DNA of 64,000 nucleotides from Mycobacterium intracellulare ATCC 13950 (GCF_000277125.1 NC_016946.1:4836001-4900000); one strand, 5' to 3'. Shown: positions 1 through 10,866, numbered from the stretch's first letter. Notes: generated from the sequence alone by a model not told the origin. Numbers and translations are program-made.

Positions 1-613
1 CCGTCGACGGCGCCGGCAGGTTGGCCATTTCGTCGAGCAGCTGCTTGGCCAGCGCACGCAGTTTCACGTTGGTCTCCTGCGAGCGCCACTGCAGCACGCG
101 GAAGGCCTGTTGTGCGCTGACCCGGTAGACGGACATCAGCACACCCTTGGCCTGTTCGATGGCCGCGCGGCTCTCGACCAGATCCGGCAGCGCCTCGTCG
201 AGCACCTCCTGGCGGGTCTCGTCGAGGGTGTCGGTGAGGTCGATGTAATAGCCCTCGGTGCCCAGCACGGCGCCCGACTCGTCCAGCATGCGGTCGGCGA
301 CGACGATCGCGTCGTGCACCGTGCCCGCGGTGTCGAGGAATCGGTGCCGGCTCGAGAACGATCCCTCCGACTGCAGCGCGTAGTCCAGCAACTCCTGGAC
401 GTGCGCGCGGTCGTCGGGATGCTTGTGCGACAACAGCAGTTGGGTCGTCGGCTCCACGTCGTCGGGTTCGTAGCCGTGCATCCTGGCGACCTCGTCGGAC
501 CATTCCCAGCGTTGTCCCCCGAACCAGAAGCGGAAGGTGCCGATGTTCAGGTATTCGGACGGCCCGCGGGACCGCGCGCCATCGCCGTTCGTGGACGGGT
601 CGCCAGCTTGCAC
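1..613 (-). CDS. PAS-ANTAR putative RNA-binding regulator (3' end cut by window edge)
   Basis: The readable part is about 204 residues and runs off the left edge. The N-terminal half looks like a PAS fold (FRFWFGGQRWEWSDEV, then MHGYEP and a HKHPDDRAHV stretch). The C-terminal part matches an ANTAR domain: AIEQAKGVLM, then a three-helix tail containing AFRVLQWRSQETN. ANTAR proteins of this type bind paired RNA hairpins and act as transcription antiterminators; here the PAS part would sense the signal. A stop codon lies upstream in frame near 647. GTG at 613 is chosen because GGAAAG lies 8-12 bases before it. It is divergent from thiC. The ligand and target RNA are not visible. The family is clear; the role is inferred. 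Confidence 0.8.
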   Translation of the reverse strand, partial: MQAGDPSTNGDGARSRGPSEYLNIGTFRFWFGGQRWEWSDEVARMHGYEPDDVEPTTQLLLSHKHPDDRAHVQELLDYALQSEGSFSSRHRFLDTAGTVHDAIVVADRMLDESGAVLGTEGYYIDLTDTLDETRQEVLDEALPDLVESRAAIEQAKGVLMSVYRVSAQQAFRVLQWRSQETNVKLRALAKQLLDEMANLPAPST

Positions 614-724
614 GTTTGCATCTTTCCACTCGGGGGACGTCCTCGGCTACCGCCCCGGAAGATGGGCCGTCGCCCTGCCATGTGTTCCGGCGTGGGGGTA
701 ACGTCGCGTGCGGACCCATCCATC

Positions 725-812
725 AACGCGGGAGCGCATGCCGAGTGCGCTGAGAGGACGGCTCGGGGCCGTCGACCGTACGAACCTGACCGGGTAATGC
801 CGGCGTAGGGAG
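725..812 (+). promoter_or_regulatory. TPP riboswitch (thi box) of thiC
   Basis: The leader carries the conserved thi-box blocks in order: GCGCTGAGAGG near 747-757, and ACCTGACCGGGTAATGCCGG near 785-803 followed by CGTAGGGAG. These are the pyrimidine- and pyrophosphate-sensing arms of the TPP aptamer. The last block ends 8 bases before the thiC ATG, so the GGGAGA of the aptamer 3' end probably doubles as the ribosome binding site. That favours translational control: TPP binding hides the start. Confidence 0.93.
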
Positions 813-816
813 ATGA

Positions 817-2457
<1,641 letters not shown>

Positions 2458-2460
<3 letters not shown>

Positions 2461-2541
2461 CCGCAAGCGCGGCTGCGGTGACCGCAAGCGCGGCTGTGGC
2501 GATCGCAAGCGCGACTGTGGCGATCGCAAGCGCGGCACAGC
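2458..2541 (+). repeat. Four tandem 21-bp repeats beginning at the thiC stop codon
   Basis: Four near-identical 21-bp units lie at 2458, 2479, 2500 and 2521, each containing (C/A)CCGCAAGCGCGGCT or CGATCGCAAGCGCG(G/A)C. The first three bases of unit one are the thiC TGA stop. The following bases to about 2565 (AGCCGGGCGCAGCGGGTCGC) match the repeat found inside pta and in front of the metallo-beta-lactamase gene at 38.3 kb. The array separates thiC and thiD by 112 bases. Confidence 0.85.
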
Positions 2542-2572
2542 CGGGCGCAGCGGGTCGCCGCCATCCACAACA

Positions 2573-3400
2573 GTGAGTTTCTTGCCGCTGCCCGCGCCGG
2601 GCACGACGCCCCTGCGGGTGTTGTCGATCGCCGGGTCGGACTCCGGGGGCGGCGCGGGCATCCAAGCCGATATGCGCACCATGGCGTTGTTGGGTGTGCA
2701 TGCTTGCGTCGCCGTGACCGCGGTGACCGTGCAGAACACCGTGGGAGTCAAGAGCTTTCACGAGATTCCCGATGACGTCGTCGCCGGCCAGATCGAGGCG
2801 GTGGTCGGCGACATCGGCATCCAGGCCGCCAAGACCGGGATGCTCGCGTCGCCACGCATCATCGACACCGTCGCCACCACCTGGCGCCGGCTCGGACTGA
2901 CCGTCCCGCTCGTCGTCGACCCGGTGGCGGCCTCCATGCACGGCGACGCGCTCATGGCGCCGGCCGCCCTGGATTCGCTTCGGAATCAATTGTTTCCGTT
3001 GGCGACGCTGGTGACGCCGAACCTCGACGAGGTAAGGCTGCTGGTGGACATCGACGTCGTGGACCCGGCGTCGCAGCGGGCGGCGGCCAAGGCCCTGCAT
3101 GCGCTCGGCCCGCGGTGGGTGTTGGTCAAGGGCGGCCACCTGCGCTCGTCGGACCGCAGCTGTGACCTGCTCTATGACGGCACCTCCTACCACGAGTTCG
3201 ACGCGGAGCGGATCGCGACCGGCAACGACCACGGCGGCGGGGACACCCTGGCCAGCGCGGCGGCTTGCGCACTCGCGCACGGCCTCACCGTGCCGGAAGC
3301 GGTCGGTTTCGGGAAGCGGTGGGTCACCGAATCTCTGCGTGCCTCCTATCCCCTGGGCCACGGCCACGGCCCCGTCTCGCCGCTGTTTAGGCTGTCATGA
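2573..3400 (+). CDS. thiD: Hydroxymethylpyrimidine/phosphomethylpyrimidine kinase ThiD
   Basis: ThiD is a ribokinase-fold enzyme that phosphorylates HMP and HMP-P to HMP-PP for coupling to the thiazole. The N-terminal RVLSIAGSDSGGGAGIQAD block (about residues 15-34) and the C-terminal nucleotide/anion-hole region DDHGGGDTLASA replace the more common GTGCTFSA motif, as in the M. tuberculosis protein. The length is 275 residues. A GTG start at 2573 gives a normal N terminus; the reading frame is open upstream through the repeat array, so a longer form is possible but unlikely. It overlaps the next gene by four bases (ATGA). Confidence 0.95.
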   Translation: MSFLPLPAPGTTPLRVLSIAGSDSGGGAGIQADMRTMALLGVHACVAVTAVTVQNTVGVKSFHEIPDDVVAGQIEAVVGDIGIQAAKTGMLASPRIIDTVATTWRRLGLTVPLVVDPVAASMHGDALMAPAALDSLRNQLFPLATLVTPNLDEVRLLVDIDVVDPASQRAAAKALHALGPRWVLVKGGHLRSSDRSCDLLYDGTSYHEFDAERIATGNDHGGGDTLASAAACALAHGLTVPEAVGFGKRWVTESLRASYPLGHGHGPVSPLFRLS

Positions 3401-4035
3401 TGGCTCGCCCCCTCGATCAGATCGCGGGCATCGCGCACGAACCGGACGATGCAAGTCGCCCAGAAGGGGTCGTGGTTCTGACCCACGGCGCCGGTGGCAA
3501 CCGGGATTCTCCACTGCTGCAACAGGTTTGCGACGAATGGGCCCAACGGGGCTGGCTGGCGGTGCGCTATAACCTGCCCTACCGCCGCCGGCGCCCCACC
3601 GGCCCGCCATCCGGGTCGGCCGCCACCGATCGCGCCGGCATCGTCGAGGCGATCACGGTGTGCCGCGACCTCGCCCCCGGGCCGCTGATCGCCGGCGGGC
3701 ATTCCTACGGCGGCCGGCAGACATCCATGGTGGTTGCCGCCGGCGAGGCCCCGGTGGACGTGCTGACGCTGTTCTCCTACCCGCTGCACCCGCCGGGCAA
3801 GCCGGAGCGCCTGCGCACCGAGCATCTGCCCGACATCACGGTGCCGACGGTGTTCACCCACGGAACCTCGGATCCCTTCGGCACGCCCGACGAGCTGCGC
3901 ACCGCGGCCGCGCTGATCGGCGGAACGACCGCCGTCGTCGAGATCGCCAGCGCCCGACACGATCTGCGGTCCAAGACGCTGAACGTCCCGGCCCTGGCCG
4001 TGGATGCCGCGCTACAGCTGCTCGGACGGGAATAG
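3397..4035 (+). CDS. Alpha/beta-hydrolase-fold protein (Rv0421c-like)
   Basis: The 212-residue protein has the alpha/beta hydrolase layout. LTHGAGGNRDSPLL at about residues 28-41 forms the oxyanion region. GGHSYGGRQ is the nucleophile elbow (G-x-S-x-G). TVFTHGTSDPFG supplies a candidate acid and SARHDL a candidate histidine near the C terminus. This resembles the KAT8/TEX30-type hydrolase family. Its ATG overlaps the thiD stop, so it is translationally coupled to the thiamine genes, but no thiamine-related substrate can be read from the sequence. Its stop TAG forms the left edge of the MarR palindrome. Confidence 0.85.
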   Translation: MMARPLDQIAGIAHEPDDASRPEGVVVLTHGAGGNRDSPLLQQVCDEWAQRGWLAVRYNLPYRRRRPTGPPSGSAATDRAGIVEAITVCRDLAPGPLIAGGHSYGGRQTSMVVAAGEAPVDVLTLFSYPLHPPGKPERLRTEHLPDITVPTVFTHGTSDPFGTPDELRTAAALIGGTTAVVEIASARHDLRSKTLNVPALAVDAALQLLGRE

Positions 4036-4066
4036 ACAGTCCGAACTGGACAGTTTTGGCTGTCTA
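4033..4066. promoter_or_regulatory. 34-bp nested palindrome, candidate MarR operator
   Basis: TAGACAG (4033-4039) and CTGTCTA (4060-4066) are exact reverse complements. AACTG (4044-4048) and CAGTT (4051-4055) form an inner pair with the same centre, 4049.5. Over the full 17-base half sites 13 positions pair. The site starts at the stop of the hydrolase gene and ends 15 bases before the MarR start, the expected place for autoregulation by a dimeric winged-helix repressor. Confidence 0.65.
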
Positions 4067-4081
4067 ATTTAGGGTGGTGCC

Positions 4082-4516
4082 GTGGATGGCATCAGCGACT
4101 CCGCGGCAGCGGCGGCACGCGATATCCGGGTGGTGTTCAGCCGGCTGCGGCGCCGATTGAAGGACATCGCGGTCGACGGTTTGACACCGTCGCAGACGGC
4201 GGTGCTCACGCGGCTTTGGAAGGAGGGGCCGTCGTCGGCCAGCGCATTGGCCGGCGCGGAACAGGTGCGTCCCCAGTCGATGGCCACCATCCTGGCCGGA
4301 TTGGGGCAGCGGGGGCTCATCGAACGCTCCCCGGACCCGAACGATGGTCGGCGACAGGTGGTCTCGCTGACCCCGGCGGGGAGAAAGCGCGCCGAGAGCG
4401 ACCGTCGGGCCCGGGAGGAATGGCTGGCCCGGACCATCCAGGAGCGCTACACCGAGGCGGAGCGGCGCGTCATCGTCGACGCGCTGTCGCTACTCGAGCG
4501 CTTGACCGAACACTGA
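4082..4516 (+). CDS. MarR-family transcriptional regulator
   Basis: The 144-residue protein has the MarR winged-helix layout: an N-terminal helix, SQTAVLTRLWKEGP, the recognition region VRPQSMATILAGLGQRGLI (about residues 61-79) and the wing DPNDGRRQVVSLTPAG. MarR proteins bind palindromes as dimers and release DNA on binding small ligands. GTG at 4082 is the only reasonable start. The strong palindrome just upstream is its probable operator, and the F420-type oxidoreductase 18 bases downstream is the likely co-regulated gene. The ligand is unknown. Confidence 0.92.
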   Translation: MDGISDSAAAAARDIRVVFSRLRRRLKDIAVDGLTPSQTAVLTRLWKEGPSSASALAGAEQVRPQSMATILAGLGQRGLIERSPDPNDGRRQVVSLTPAGRKRAESDRRAREEWLARTIQERYTEAERRVIVDALSLLERLTEH

Positions 4517-4534
4517 GAAAGGGGCGTCATCGCA

Positions 4535-5410
4535 ATGGAATTGGGATTGCACTTCATCGACTTTCTACCCGGAGACCCGGCGCGACTGGGCCCGACGCTG
4601 GCCGACGCGGCCAAGGCCGCCGAGCAGGGCGGCGCCACGTTGTTCACCCTGGCCGATCACTTCTTCCAAATGGAAGAGCTTGGCCCGGCCCAGGACCCGT
4701 TCCTCGAGGGCTACACGTCGCTGGGGTTCTTGGCCGCCCAGACCGCCACGATCGACCTGACCCTGCTGGTCACCGGGGTGACCTACCGCCACCCGGGCGT
4801 GTTGGCCAAAACGGTCATCACCCTGGACGTGTTGTCGCAAGGCCGATCGATGCTGGGGCTGGGTGCGGCCTGGTACGAGCGTGAGCACACCGCGCTGGGC
4901 ATTCCGTATCCGCCGCTGAGCGCGCGCTTCGAAATGCTCGAGGAGACGTTGCAGATCTGCCGGCAGATGTGGAGTCACGACGACGGCCCGTATGAAGGCG
5001 CGCACTATCGGCTGGCCGAGACGATCTGTGTGCCGCAACCGATTCGGCGTCCCCCGATCCTGATCGGCGGGGATGGCGAGAAGAAGACGCTGCGCCTGGT
5101 CGCGCAGTATGCCGACATCTGGAACAGCATGTCGAATGACGTCGAGGAGCTCGAGCACAAGATCGACGTGCTGCACCGGCACTGCGACGCGGTGGGCAGG
5201 AACCCCGCCGACATTCGTAAGACGTCCGGCGGTCTCGCGACGACGGACCCGTTCGAGAACATCGACGAGTACCTGAAGACCGTGGAACGCTACGCCAGAC
5301 TCGGTGTGGACATGATCAATGTCGGCCCGCTGCCGGGCAATCCGGACCCGGTCGGGTTCGTCCGCCGCCTGGGTGACGAGGTGATTCCCCGGCTGGCCGA
5401 AATAGGCTGA
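4535..5410 (+). CDS. LLM-class F420-dependent oxidoreductase
   Basis: The protein (291 residues) has the luciferase-like TIM barrel: LADHFFQME near residue 40, TGVTYRHPGVLAKTVITLDV near 87-106, GLGAAWYEREH, and PILIGGDGEKKTLRLVAQYAD, the typical phosphate/cofactor-binding strand of the F420-binding branch. Such enzymes reduce or oxidise small organic substrates with F420, which mycobacteria recycle with Fgd1 (encoded at 37.2 kb). The start is supported by AAAGGGG about 11 bases upstream. The 18-base gap to the MarR gene suggests one transcript under that repressor. The substrate cannot be inferred. Confidence 0.9.
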   Translation: MELGLHFIDFLPGDPARLGPTLADAAKAAEQGGATLFTLADHFFQMEELGPAQDPFLEGYTSLGFLAAQTATIDLTLLVTGVTYRHPGVLAKTVITLDVLSQGRSMLGLGAAWYEREHTALGIPYPPLSARFEMLEETLQICRQMWSHDDGPYEGAHYRLAETICVPQPIRRPPILIGGDGEKKTLRLVAQYADIWNSMSNDVEELEHKIDVLHRHCDAVGRNPADIRKTSGGLATTDPFENIDEYLKTVERYARLGVDMINVGPLPGNPDPVGFVRRLGDEVIPRLAEIG

Positions 5411-5426
5411 TGCGCGGGGTCTTTCG

Positions 5427-6875
5427 TTATCCCGGATAACGGGAGTAACACGCGTCCGCGTTGCCGGTCACGCCACCACGGAACGCGGCGATGCGGGTGA
5501 AGCCGGCGGGGACGCTGGTGCCGTCCGCGTCGCTGGCCACCAGGTGATTGGTGAGTAGCCCGGCGACCGCTTCGTCGAGATCGCCGGCGGTGAGCTGCAA
5601 TTGGTTGTGCGAGGGCAGCTCGATGGGTTCGGCCATCTTGCGGTGCGCCACGCCGGTCAGGCATGCGGTGCGCAGAGCGGTCCACGGGCTCTGCATCGGC
5701 AGGCCGCGCTCATGCTGCACCGCCAGTGCGTATCTCGACATCACGAGGGACAGGGCCGTGTCGTCGCCTTGCGGCAGGGACTGTTCGCTCTCGTCGGCGA
5801 CCCTGCCCATGACGGCGAGCTTGGGCAGGTCGACCGCGATGGTGTTGGTGCCCGGACAGTAGGACGCCGGCGGGGTGGGTTTGGCGTCCGGGCAATTGGC
5901 GGGCTGGTAGGACACCACCGGCGGATTGGCCGGGGCGAAGATCTTGCCCAGCAGTTCCATCAGGGTCGACAGGGTGTCCTGGTTGATCGGGACCTCGCCG
6001 GTCTCCGGCGCTCCGGTGCTGAAGTCGACCCGCAGGGCGTTCGGCAGATCGCCGCGGCGCTGCTCGATCTCCCTGCGGTCGATCGCCGCGCACGCCGAGG
6101 CGCCGGTGAGGAAACCCATTTGGAAGGCGCTGATCCGGTCCAGGGCCGAGCCGTGTGCGTCGTCGTTCTCGGTCTCACTGTCCATCATAGGGTCACGCGT
6201 GGTGATGATTCCGGCCAGCACGTGGTCGAGGCCGTCGGCGGTGCTCAGCGTGAAGCGCGGCGACTTGCCGTCGGCGACCCAGAACAGATAGACGCCGGCG
6301 AAGCAGTCGGCCTGCTGTTCGTGGACGATGGTCGGGTCCCGTCTGGTCACGAGCTTCGCCATCTGCTGCAACGCGTGCCCGAATTCGTGGGCGAGCACGC
6401 CGGTGACGGACATGTCGCCGAAGTACTTTTGCGCGACGGGCATGAACACGCCGCGGTCCCAGGCGATCAGGTTGCAGCGCGACGTGTAGAAGGCGTTGAC
6501 GAGCTTGTAGGTGTCGTTGTGGCACACGATCGGACTGCCCGGGTCGTTGGAGTCGTAGGACACCATCTTGCTGACGGGAGCGAAGGTGCCCTTGAGCGAT
6601 CGGCTGTACGCCGACTGCCAGTAGTCCTCGATGTCGTTGACCGAGAGCAACGCCAACCTGTCGATGGGTCCGTTGTCGGTGTTGAGCACCTTGCCGGTGG
6701 GGCTGGGTGCGTTCGAGCGGATCCCGCTGGGCCCGTTGGTCGCGGGCAGCCCGCCCACCAGGAACGGGTCGTTGAGCATCGACAGCGCGCGCCCGTCGAC
6801 GAATGTCGTGCAGCCGGCCACCACCAGCACCGCCGCCGCCCAGACCAGTGCCGACCTGAGCGCATGGCTATTCAT
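5427..6875 (-). CDS. lpqM: LpqM-like lipoprotein zinc metallopeptidase
   Basis: The chosen start (ATG 6875, with GAGG about 8 bases upstream) gives a lipoprotein signal: a hydrophobic stretch after SHALRS, then VVAGC with the acyl-cysteine at residue 22. An upstream ATG at 6923 would bury this signal. LAHEFGHALQQM holds the zinc-binding HExxH at about residues 163-167, as in the neutral zinc metallopeptidase (YpfJ-like) family. It should act on the outer face of the membrane. The gene is convergent with the F420 oxidoreductase. The name rests on synteny with Rv0419 beside the thi genes; the substrate is unknown. Confidence 0.85.
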   Translation of the reverse strand: MNSHALRSALVWAAAVLVVAGCTTFVDGRALSMLNDPFLVGGLPATNGPSGIRSNAPSPTGKVLNTDNGPIDRLALLSVNDIEDYWQSAYSRSLKGTFAPVSKMVSYDSNDPGSPIVCHNDTYKLVNAFYTSRCNLIAWDRGVFMPVAQKYFGDMSVTGVLAHEFGHALQQMAKLVTRRDPTIVHEQQADCFAGVYLFWVADGKSPRFTLSTADGLDHVLAGIITTRDPMMDSETENDDAHGSALDRISAFQMGFLTGASACAAIDRREIEQRRGDLPNALRVDFSTGAPETGEVPINQDTLSTLMELLGKIFAPANPPVVSYQPANCPDAKPTPPASYCPGTNTIAVDLPKLAVMGRVADESEQSLPQGDDTALSLVMSRYALAVQHERGLPMQSPWTALRTACLTGVAHRKMAEPIELPSHNQLQLTAGDLDEAVAGLLTNHLVASDADGTSVPAGFTRIAAFRGGVTGNADACYSRYPG

Positions 6876-7164
6876 GACCAACCTCATCCCGACCGGCGAC
6901 ACGGCAGCACCAAGGGGACTCATTCTAGAGGTGCCGACCGTCCGCGGCGGGCGAAATCGAGAGACCCAGCAAACCCCGGCCGGACGCGGCTGCGCTAGAA
7001 AGGCGGTGGCTCGCCGTCGCCTTCGGCTGACGGCTCGGCGTGTCGAAGGCCTCGCGATGGTTACGTAAGCCCGGCTATATTGACGGTCATGTGGACGGTG
7101 CCACTGAAGGCCGAAGACACCACAAAGCCATTCGGATCGACCGCCGCGCGAAATCGCCGCTGCA

Positions 7165-8583
7165 GTGGCTGAAACCGCTCAGCGCGCGGACCTTGGCGTG
7201 GCGTTCGACGAACTCGAGGCCAAGATCAACGCCGGCATGGACGCCTACGCGATTCCGGGCGTCGCGGTTGCTATCTGGGTCGACGGCCAAGAATTCGTCA
7301 AGGGCTACGGGGTCACCAATGTCGACCATCCGTTGCCTGTCGACGGCGACACGGTCTTCCGAATCGGTTCCACCACAAAGACTTTCACAGGAACCGCGAT
7401 GATGCGCCTGGTCGAGCAGGGCAAGGTAGGCCTGGATTCACCCGTGCGCCGCTACATCCACGACTTCGCGGTGGCCGACGAGTCGGTCGGCGCCACGGTG
7501 ACCGTCCGTCAGCTGCTCAATCACACCGGGGGCTGGGATGGCCGCAACGGCCAGGACTTTGGGCGTGGCGATGACGCGGTGGCGCGCTACGTCGACGCGA
7601 TGACACACTTACCGCAGCTGACGGCTCCGGGAACCGCGTTCGCGTACAACAATTCGGGTCTCGTGGTGGCGGGGCGCATCATCGAGCTTGTCACGGGGAC
7701 AACCTACGAGTCCGCCGTGCAGAAGTTGGTACTTGATCCGCTGCAGCTGGCCCACACCCACTACTTCTCCGACCAGATCATCGGTCTGAATGTGGCGGCG
7801 CCGCACGCCGTGGTCGGCGGAAGACCCATTGTCGAAAGCGAGTTTTGGGCTTTTCCACGCAGCTGCAATCCCACCGGTGGGTTGATGTCCACGGCGCGAG
7901 ATCAGCTGCGCTACGCGCGGTTCCACCTCGGCGACGGCAGGGCGCCGAACGGCGAGCAGATTCTGAGCCGACGGTCGCTGGAGGCGATGCGCTCGAACCC
8001 CGGCGCGGGCGGAACGCTTTGGGTCGAGCTGACCGGGATGGGGGTGACCTGGATGCTGCGGCCTTCCGCGGAGAATGTGACCATCGTCGAGCACGGCGGT
8101 ACCTGGAAGGGGCAACGTTCCGGTTTTTTCATGGTGCCCGATCGCGACTTCGCCATGACCGTACTCACCAACTCTGACGGCGGATTTCATCTGATCAACG
8201 ACCTTTTCGCCCGCGACTGGGCGTTGCGAAGATTCGCCGGAATCAGCAACCTGCCCGCCGCACCGCAACGCCTCGGCCCCGCCGACCTGGCGCCCTACGA
8301 GGGCCGGTACCTCGCCGGGCAAGTCTCGCAAAATGGCAGTTTCGAGCAAACGGTCATCGAATTCCGGGCGAGGGACGGCCAGCTCGCCGGAACCCTGACT
8401 GATGCCAACCCGGACGGCCCGGATACCGCCGAATTGGGGCTCGCCTTTTACCGGCCCGATTACGGGATCGACATCGGACCCGACGGCAAACCCACCGGCA
8501 GTCGGTCCAACTTCGTCCGCGGACCGGACGGCAACATCGCCTGGTTCTGCACCCTGCATGGGCGCCTGTTCCGACGCCAATAG
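7165..8583 (+). CDS. Beta-lactamase/DD-peptidase-fold serine hydrolase
   Basis: The 472-residue protein has the class C beta-lactamase / esterase fold. The S-x-x-K nucleophile motif is in RIGSTTKTF (near residue 71). The Y-x-N motif is FAYNNSGLVV (near residue 156). The third motif, usually KTG, appears as HGGTWKG near residue 312. There is no convincing signal peptide, so it may be cytosolic, and a C-terminal lipocalin-like extension of about 100 residues follows residue 365, as in many 'serine hydrolase' proteins. GTG at 7165 is the only useful start. It may be an esterase or D-aminopeptidase rather than a drug-hydrolysing enzyme. Confidence 0.88.
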   Translation: MAETAQRADLGVAFDELEAKINAGMDAYAIPGVAVAIWVDGQEFVKGYGVTNVDHPLPVDGDTVFRIGSTTKTFTGTAMMRLVEQGKVGLDSPVRRYIHDFAVADESVGATVTVRQLLNHTGGWDGRNGQDFGRGDDAVARYVDAMTHLPQLTAPGTAFAYNNSGLVVAGRIIELVTGTTYESAVQKLVLDPLQLAHTHYFSDQIIGLNVAAPHAVVGGRPIVESEFWAFPRSCNPTGGLMSTARDQLRYARFHLGDGRAPNGEQILSRRSLEAMRSNPGAGGTLWVELTGMGVTWMLRPSAENVTIVEHGGTWKGQRSGFFMVPDRDFAMTVLTNSDGGFHLINDLFARDWALRRFAGISNLPAAPQRLGPADLAPYEGRYLAGQVSQNGSFEQTVIEFRARDGQLAGTLTDANPDGPDTAELGLAFYRPDYGIDIGPDGKPTGSRSNFVRGPDGNIAWFCTLHGRLFRRQ

Positions 8584-8647
8584 CACCGCACCGATGAATC
8601 CACCCAACGCGGACAGCCGACGACGAGGCCGCGGCTAAGGTGGCCTG

Positions 8648-9547
8648 ATGCCGCGCACCGACGACGACAGCTGGGATCTGGCGTCGAGCGTCGGCGTCAC
8701 CGCGACGATTGTCGCGGCCGGGCGCGCGATGGCCACCAAGGATCCGCGCGGTTTGATCAACGATCCGTTCGCCGAACCTCTGGTCCGTGCGGTGGGATTG
8801 GATCTGTTCACCAAGATGATGGACGGCGAGCTCGACATGTCGGCGATCGCCGACGTCTCACCGGCCGTGGCCCGGGCGATGGTCGACGGAAACGCGGTCC
8901 GCACGAAGTACTTTGACGACTACGCCCTCAACGCCACCGGCCGCGGGATTCGACAGGTGGTGATCCTCGCGTCCGGGTTGGACACCCGGGCCCACCGTCT
9001 GCCGTGGCCGACCGGGACGGTGGTGTACGAGATCGACCAACCACAAGTGATGGAGTTCAAGGCGACGACCTTGGCCGGCCTCGGCGCCCGATCGTTGACG
9101 ACGCTGCGCGCCGTGTCCGTCGACTTGCGCGCGGATTGGCCGACGGCGGTGCGCGCCGCCGGCCTTGACTCGGCGGCACCGACGGCGTGGCTGGCCGAGG
9201 GGTTACTGATGTATCTGAGGCCAGAAGACCAGGACCGGCTGTTCGACAACATCACGGCACTCAGCGCGTCAGGAAGCAGGGTAGCCACCGAATTCGTCAC
9301 CAGCATCGTGGATTTCGACGCCGAGCGAGCGCGGACGATCTCCAACCCGTTCCGCGACCATGGCGTCGACATCGACCTGGCTTCCTTGGTCTACACCGGC
9401 CAGCGCAACCACGCCCTCGACTACCTCGGCGCCAAGGGCTGGCAGCTCGAAGGTGTGCCGCTGGCAGAACTGTTCCGGCGCAGCGGCCTCGATGCGCCCG
9501 CTCCAGACGACGACGACACCCTCTTCATCAGCGGCGCTCTGGCCTGA
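8648..9547 (+). CDS. TIGR00027-family class I SAM-dependent methyltransferase
   Basis: The opening [13 protein letters not shown], the [12 protein letters not shown] block, and [15 protein letters not shown] (SAM-binding motif I with its D-T-R signature) place this 299-residue protein in the large mycobacterial methyltransferase family TIGR00027, related to leucine carboxyl methyltransferases. [10 protein letters not shown] is motif II and [10 protein letters not shown] motif IV. Substrates of the family are mostly unknown. It lies 65 bases after the serine hydrolase and 62 bases before a 13E12/HNH protein; a close paralogue is encoded at 11.3 kb and a third at 39.8 kb. Confidence 0.93.
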   Translation: MPRTDDDSWDLASSVGVTATIVAAGRAMATKDPRGLINDPFAEPLVRAVGLDLFTKMMDGELDMSAIADVSPAVARAMVDGNAVRTKYFDDYALNATGRGIRQVVILASGLDTRAHRLPWPTGTVVYEIDQPQVMEFKATTLAGLGARSLTTLRAVSVDLRADWPTAVRAAGLDSAAPTAWLAEGLLMYLRPEDQDRLFDNITALSASGSRVATEFVTSIVDFDAERARTISNPFRDHGVDIDLASLVYTGQRNHALDYLGAKGWQLEGVPLAELFRRSGLDAPAPDDDDTLFISGALA

Positions 9548-9609
9548 CTTGGCTCACGTATCGGGATTGGCGGCCCGGTTTTGTCGGTGGTCGCTGTGAT
9601 GATGTGGTC

Positions 9610-10866
9610 ATGTCGTCGATCGCATCTGCTGAGGCCGTGGTGGTCACTGCGAGCGACCGCCTTGAGGTGCTGTTCGGGGAGTTGGCGGAGTTGGCGGGTC
9701 AGCGCAATGCGATCGATGGGCGCATCGTGGAGATCGTCGCCGAGATCGACCGCGACCAATTGTGCGGTGTGACCGGGGCGCGCTCGGTGCCGGCGTTGGT
9801 GGCCTGGAAGTTGGGCTGTTCGTCGGCAAACGCGCACACGCTGGCCGCCATCGCGGGCCGGCTGACGGAGTTTCCCCGCTGCGCCGCCGGCCTGCGAGAG
9901 GGCCGCCTGTCGGCCGATCAGGTCGGGGTGATCGCCGCACACGCAGGCGAGGGATCTGATGAGCATTACGCGCAGCTGGCCGCGGTCGCCACGGTCAATC
10001 AGCTGCGTACCGCGGTCAAGCTGGAACCGCGACCGCAACCCGAACCTCGCCCCGATCCTGGGCCCGAGCGTTCGATCACCACGACCACCGACGAGGCGGG
10101 CAGCTGTTACCGGATCAAACTTCCGCACCACGACGCGGCGAAGTTCGACGCCGCTTTGGCGTCTCATCGTGATGCGCTGATCGCCGAGTGGAAGCGCGAC
10201 CACGACAATGGCGAGCACGCCGGTGCTCAGGTGCCGCCGTTGCCTACCACCGCCGACGCGTTTATGCGCCTGGTCGAGGCGGGCTGGGACGCCGAGGCCA
10301 CCCGCCGCCCGCATGGCCAGCACACCACCGTCGTGGCACACCTCGACATCGAGCAGAGCGTCGCCGCGCTGCATCTGGGTCCGCTGCTGCCCGATGCCGA
10401 ACGCCGCTACCTGACCTGTGATGCCACCTGTGAGGTCTGGTTCGAGCGCCACGGCGAGGTCATCGGTGCCGGCCGGACCACGCGGGTGATCAATCGGCGG
10501 CTGCGCCGCGCGCTCGAGCACCGTGACACCATGTGCGCGGTGCCCGGTTGTGGGGCCACCCGTGGTTTGCACGCCCACCACATCCGGCACTGGGAAGACG
10601 GCGGCCCCACCGAGTTGGCCAACCTGGTGCTGGTCTGCCCCTATCACCACCGATTGCACCACCGCGGCCTGATCACCATCACCGGACCCGCAGACGCTCT
10701 CGTGGTCACCGGCGACGACGGCCGAATCCTGAGCCCGGGATCACTGGCACACCCACCCACCCGACCCCCGCCCGCGGTGCCGCCCTGCCCCGGTCCTACC
10801 GGGGAACGCGCCCAGTGGTGGTGGTATGACCCCTTCCAACCCCAACCACCACCGACAAACAACTAG
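9610..10866 (+). CDS. 13E12-repeat-family protein: DUF222 with C-terminal HNH nuclease
   Basis: The 418-residue product has a DUF222 N-terminal region followed by an HNH domain at about residues 308-355. CAVPGCG supplies the first zinc cysteines, LHAHHIRHWEDGG contains the H-H of the nuclease, and NLVLVCPYHHRLHH the last metal ligands. This architecture defines the multicopy 13E12 family of mycobacteria, in M. tuberculosis associated with REP13E12 elements and a prophage attachment target. All recognisable HNH residues are present, so it may be active. Its biological role is not known. It sits between two TIGR00027 methyltransferase paralogues. Confidence 0.9.
   Translation: MSSIASAEAVVVTASDRLEVLFGELAELAGQRNAIDGRIVEIVAEIDRDQLCGVTGARSVPALVAWKLGCSSANAHTLAAIAGRLTEFPRCAAGLREGRLSADQVGVIAAHAGEGSDEHYAQLAAVATVNQLRTAVKLEPRPQPEPRPDPGPERSITTTTDEAGSCYRIKLPHHDAAKFDAALASHRDALIAEWKRDHDNGEHAGAQVPPLPTTADAFMRLVEAGWDAEATRRPHGQHTTVVAHLDIEQSVAALHLGPLLPDAERRYLTCDATCEVWFERHGEVIGAGRTTRVINRRLRRALEHRDTMCAVPGCGATRGLHAHHIRHWEDGGPTELANLVLVCPYHHRLHHRGLITITGPADALVVTGDDGRILSPGSLAHPPTRPPPAVPPCPGPTGERAQWWWYDPFQPQPPPTNN

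Noticed and set aside
7165..8583. Antibiotic resistance beta-lactamase
   Set aside because: The fold and S-x-x-K are present but the third motif is not a clear KTG and no signal peptide is visible; an esterase or peptidase role is at least as likely.
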